From the NCBI GenBank assembly GCA_964534125.1, contig CAZHOJ010000001.1, positions 744,001-808,000 on the forward strand: 64,000 nt of DNA. The letters run 5' to 3'. The position numbers were made by a program, and so were the translations under genes. The DNA comes from 2-02-FULL-55-14 sp964534125 (GTDB lineage Bacteria > Bacteroidota > Ignavibacteria > UBA10030). Shown piece after piece: positions 61,871-64,000 of the stretch; within the stretch, counting starts at the first letter, position 1, and each line of letters starts with the position of its first letter. The notes under the pieces are model-generated. The model was given only the letters and a program-made list of their open reading frames with translations. It was not told the DNA's origin and ran no database searches.

Positions 61871-62212
61871 CTATTCCTCCGCCCGCATGAACCACATCAC
61901 ATATCCGCACGAATCGCAGATGTAGTTGTCTGCGGACCTGTTAGCCCATTCGATGCCCCAGAACGTCATGCCGGGCGTGTTCATCAGGGTCTTGCGGGCC
62001 CAGAAGGTGTCGCGGCCGCACACAGGGCACACGAGCTTGTGTCCGTCGATGGAGCGTATGGACGATCCGGGCCTTTTTGCGCTCTCGACTCCCGCAAGGA
62101 GATTCTTCTGTGCTTTCGTATCGAGCTGCGCAAAGCATTCGTTGCAGGTATCCGCGGTCACAAAGTGGTACCTGGAAGGATAGTTGCGGCCGCACTTCTG
62201 ACATGTATGCAT
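61871..62212 (-). CDS. Multi-zinc-ribbon protein
   Basis: The 113-residue protein has four Cys-x2-Cys pairs: CQKC (4/7), CNEC (23/26), CPVC (about 62/65) and CDSC (about 99/102), so two zinc ribbons. A central helix has ARKTLMNTPGMTFWGIEWANRS. It is probably a nucleic-acid or protein-binding adaptor. It lies 19 nt downstream of the histidine kinase gene and may be in one operon. Confidence 0.7.
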   Translation of the reverse strand: MHTCQKCGRNYPSRYHFVTADTCNECFAQLDTKAQKNLLAGVESAKRPGSSIRSIDGHKLVCPVCGRDTFWARKTLMNTPGMTFWGIEWANRSADNYICDSCGYVMWFMRAEE

Positions 62213-62230
62213 ACCAATTCCCTCCGGTTC

Positions 62231-63370
62231 TCAGTGGGGCATGGCAGGGAGCGTTATGCTGAATGTGGTCCCTTGCCTCGGGCCCGATTCGACGCCGATC
62301 CGTCCTCCCAGGTATTTCTCACCCAGGAGGCGGATACTGTACGTGCCGAGGCCTCTTCCCTTCCCCTTCGTGCTGAATGAACGCTGAAAGAGCTGCAGCC
62401 GTACATCCTCAGGGATCTCCGTCTCATTGTGCACGCTGAAGGTGACCGATCCATTCGCCGCCGTGCATCCGACCGTAACGATCCCTCCCGGCTCTGTCGC
62501 CTCAAGAGCGTTCTTCATCATATTACCGACGACCCGATGCAGGAGCCTCCGATCGGTACTCACGACCGCATCCACCGATCCCTCCGCAAGCTCAACCTCC
62601 CGGGCCTCCGCAACCTCATGATCCGCGTAGAGCGTGATCAGATCATTGAGGAACGCGTTCCCACGCAGGATCGATCGCTCCAGTTCCAGCTCGCCCTTCT
62701 CGGCTGCGATGAGGTCCTGCTGTGCGACGATCTCATCGATCAGCGTCTTCATCAGACCTTTGGCTTCCCGGTAGAATTCCTTGCGCACCTCAGGATCGAG
62801 ATCTTCCAGACACTCAAGATATCCTTTCACTCCACCTGCAGTGTTCAGCACATCATGGAAAAAGATCCTTTCCAGAGCATCCCTGCGTTTCTCTCCCGTG
62901 ATATCACGGGCTGAGAATACCGTGAATTCCTCCCCGTCGATCCGGAAGGGAGTTGCCGTGATAGAGAGGTCGAGTGCACCCAAGTCCTTTTCCTGCGTGA
63001 TGCGGCATTCTTCTGTGGTCGAGCTTCCTTCCTGACTTGCGAGGATGGCCCTGACTGCTCCGCACGTCCGGCAAAATTTCGTCGTACCGCATCCCCCATC
63101 GGTCTCGAACGCATGCACACAGTGCATGGCCTCACCCGGCCGCAGGCCAAGCCATAGCTCTTCGTTCCGCACATTGAAGACGTCGCAGATGTATCGGTTG
63201 GCGTGGACGATCTGCCGATCCTCATTGAGCACCAGCATCATGTCGGCAACGGCGTTGGAGAACTGCTTGAGAACCGGAGGAACCTTGAAGAGGTCGGCCT
63301 GACGGCGGATGTTCGCACGCGGAGAGCGTGTGGCAGGAGCAAACTCGGTCGGGATGGTCTTGTCAGCCAT
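62231..63370 (-). CDS. Cys-rich PAS histidine kinase
   Basis: The 379-residue protein has a PAS domain (about 35-160), an H-box FFHDVLNTAGGVKGYLE (His172) and a HATPase domain (NMMKNALEATEPGG, GRGLGTYSIRLLGEKYLGG). In the PAS domain four Cys (84, 94, 100, 103) occur in HCVHAFETDGGCGTTKFCRTCGAV, likely a metal- or redox-sensing site. No transmembrane segment, so it is a cytoplasmic sensor. The start ATG at 63370 is chosen because the upstream frame is not conserved-looking. Confidence 0.87.
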   Translation of the reverse strand: MADKTIPTEFAPATRSPRANIRRQADLFKVPPVLKQFSNAVADMMLVLNEDRQIVHANRYICDVFNVRNEELWLGLRPGEAMHCVHAFETDGGCGTTKFCRTCGAVRAILASQEGSSTTEECRITQEKDLGALDLSITATPFRIDGEEFTVFSARDITGEKRRDALERIFFHDVLNTAGGVKGYLECLEDLDPEVRKEFYREAKGLMKTLIDEIVAQQDLIAAEKGELELERSILRGNAFLNDLITLYADHEVAEAREVELAEGSVDAVVSTDRRLLHRVVGNMMKNALEATEPGGIVTVGCTAANGSVTFSVHNETEIPEDVRLQLFQRSFSTKGKGRGLGTYSIRLLGEKYLGGRIGVESGPRQGTTFSITLPAMPH

Positions 63371-63485
63371 GGCGATGCTCCGAGGAACGCACCGTTCGAC
63401 GAAACCAAGGTCGGAGGTTCGGTGTACGTGTACGGTACTGATGCTGGTCAACGAAAGCAATACTGCGGGTGCCGCAATTCGGACA

Positions 63486-63522
63486 ATGGACCGGGATAGG
63501 GTCGATGCGCATCCCGGTCCAT
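63486..63522 (-). terminator. Perfect 12-bp hairpin
   Basis: ATGGACCGGGAT (63486-63497) and ATCCCGGTCCAT (63511-63522), 13-nt loop, between the 63532 stop and the kinase. No U tract, so termination would need Rho. Confidence 0.6.
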
Positions 63523-63531
63523 CTGTCCCTT

Positions 63532-63879
63532 CTACCGGGTCTGGTACTGCTCTCTGTTGCGCCGTTCGAGGCCGGTGATGGGGTTCATGCGAACCAGGAC
63601 ATCATACGCCTCAAAATAGACCGATCCATCGTAGTTCCTCGTAGGGTCCTTGATCCAGAGCATTGCGCCGGTCTTCGTATCAAGCCGCACGATCCCCAGG
63701 AGAGTATCGGCACCTGTTTGGTAGTGTGTGTACACGAAACTGACGGGGGCCAGCTGGAAGCGTCCTACGGGACCCTCAGGCTCCTGCTGGGCAGTCGCAG
63801 TATTGAGAAGGACCGTCAAAACGGCCGTCATGAGCGCACCGAGCAGGACATACGTCATGCGCGAACGGAAACGAGCCAT
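63532..63879 (-). CDS. Hypothetical exported protein
   Basis: The 115-residue protein starts MARFRSRMTYVLLGALMTAVLTVLLNTATAQ, a signal peptide or anchor. The mature part is short (FQLAPVSFVYTHYQTGADTLLGIVRLDTKTGAMLWI) and resembles a single beta-propeller blade in which a value is reported. AGGGG is just upstream of the ATG at 63879. Function unknown. Confidence 0.6.
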   Translation of the reverse strand: MARFRSRMTYVLLGALMTAVLTVLLNTATAQQEPEGPVGRFQLAPVSFVYTHYQTGADTLLGIVRLDTKTGAMLWIKDPTRNYDGSVYFEAYDVLVRMNPITGLERRNREQYQTR

Positions 63880-64000
63880 AGAATCCCCTTTCTGATTACA
63901 GGTTGTGATGGTCGATGCGTGAAGATGTGAAAAAGTAACGGGGAGGTGCAGAAGAAGCAAGAGGAGAAAAACGAGACCGCCCTCCGAACTGACGGGCATG

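Overview
The window looks like a high-G+C member of the Bacteroidota/FCB group outside class Bacteroidia, something near Ignavibacteria or related lineages; this is inference, because there is no rRNA to anchor it. Three secreted proteins end in a type IX secretion sorting domain (consensus like YPNPFNP, then a V/I-x-L-x-D-L/I-x-G-R strand). There is a PorV/FadL-like barrel, an MqnA-type (futalosine) menaquinone gene, and an F-type ATPase operon without beta and epsilon. Shine-Dalgarno sites are strong and conventional, which is unlike Bacteroidia.

Layout. 1-331 is the cut-off start of a penicillin-acylase family gene. 429-3852 holds envelope proteins. 3869-13140 is a long leftward housekeeping cluster: ffh-rpsP-khpA-rimM-trmD-rplS-mqnA-recN-cysS-amidohydrolase-outer membrane protein. 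13207-19964 is a leftward cluster of M23 peptidase, bactofilin, atpZ, a membrane protein and atpB-E-F-H-A-G, closed by a terminator. 20223-20867 encodes a zinc-ribbon protein and S21. 20975-25276 encodes an exported Xaa-Pro aminopeptidase and a large secreted beta-propeller protein. 25278-29424 is a molybdenum-cofactor block (sulfite-oxidase-like enzyme, moaA, moaE, moaD, moeA). 29552-31281 encodes an SRPBCC protein and a CsgG-like lipoprotein.

31282-32286 is an unusual non-coding stretch. Two near-identical direct repeats carry tRNA-Met-like sequence broken up by short hairpin elements, and an intact tRNA-Met(CAU) follows. A defence island of about 12.5 kb then runs from this tRNA to about 44823, where the last 10 bases of the tRNA 3' end recur. 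One leftward operon from a single sigma70-like promoter carries a half-length HsdS, a small GIY-YIG-like protein, HsdM, a complete compact CBASS (HNH-SAVED effector, CD-NTase, stand-alone E2-like protein), then HsdS, HsdR and a YgjP-like peptidase. The anti-phage signalling system thus sits inside the type I restriction operon, between the M and S genes. Diverging from it is a three-gene HipB-HipS-HipT toxin-antitoxin module. I see no integrase.

44860-64000 returns to chromosome-like sequence: a cold-shock protein, a GT4 glycosyltransferase fused to a helical domain and coupled to a GH130 phosphorylase plus a 44-residue basic microprotein, T9SS-sorted proteins, a GNAT-like protein, a frameshifted histidine kinase, a homocysteine methyltransferase-MTHFR fusion, a tandem adenylate kinase with a degenerate second domain, an alpha/beta hydrolase, a zinc-ribbon protein and a cysteine-rich PAS histidine kinase.

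Most interesting: (1) CBASS nested in the hsd operon; (2) a 24-nt hairpin element whose precise presence or absence distinguishes two otherwise almost identical repeats; (3) a related palindromic element that lies in the tRNA-like repeats and also, in frame, in a T9SS protein gene at 52204-52256.
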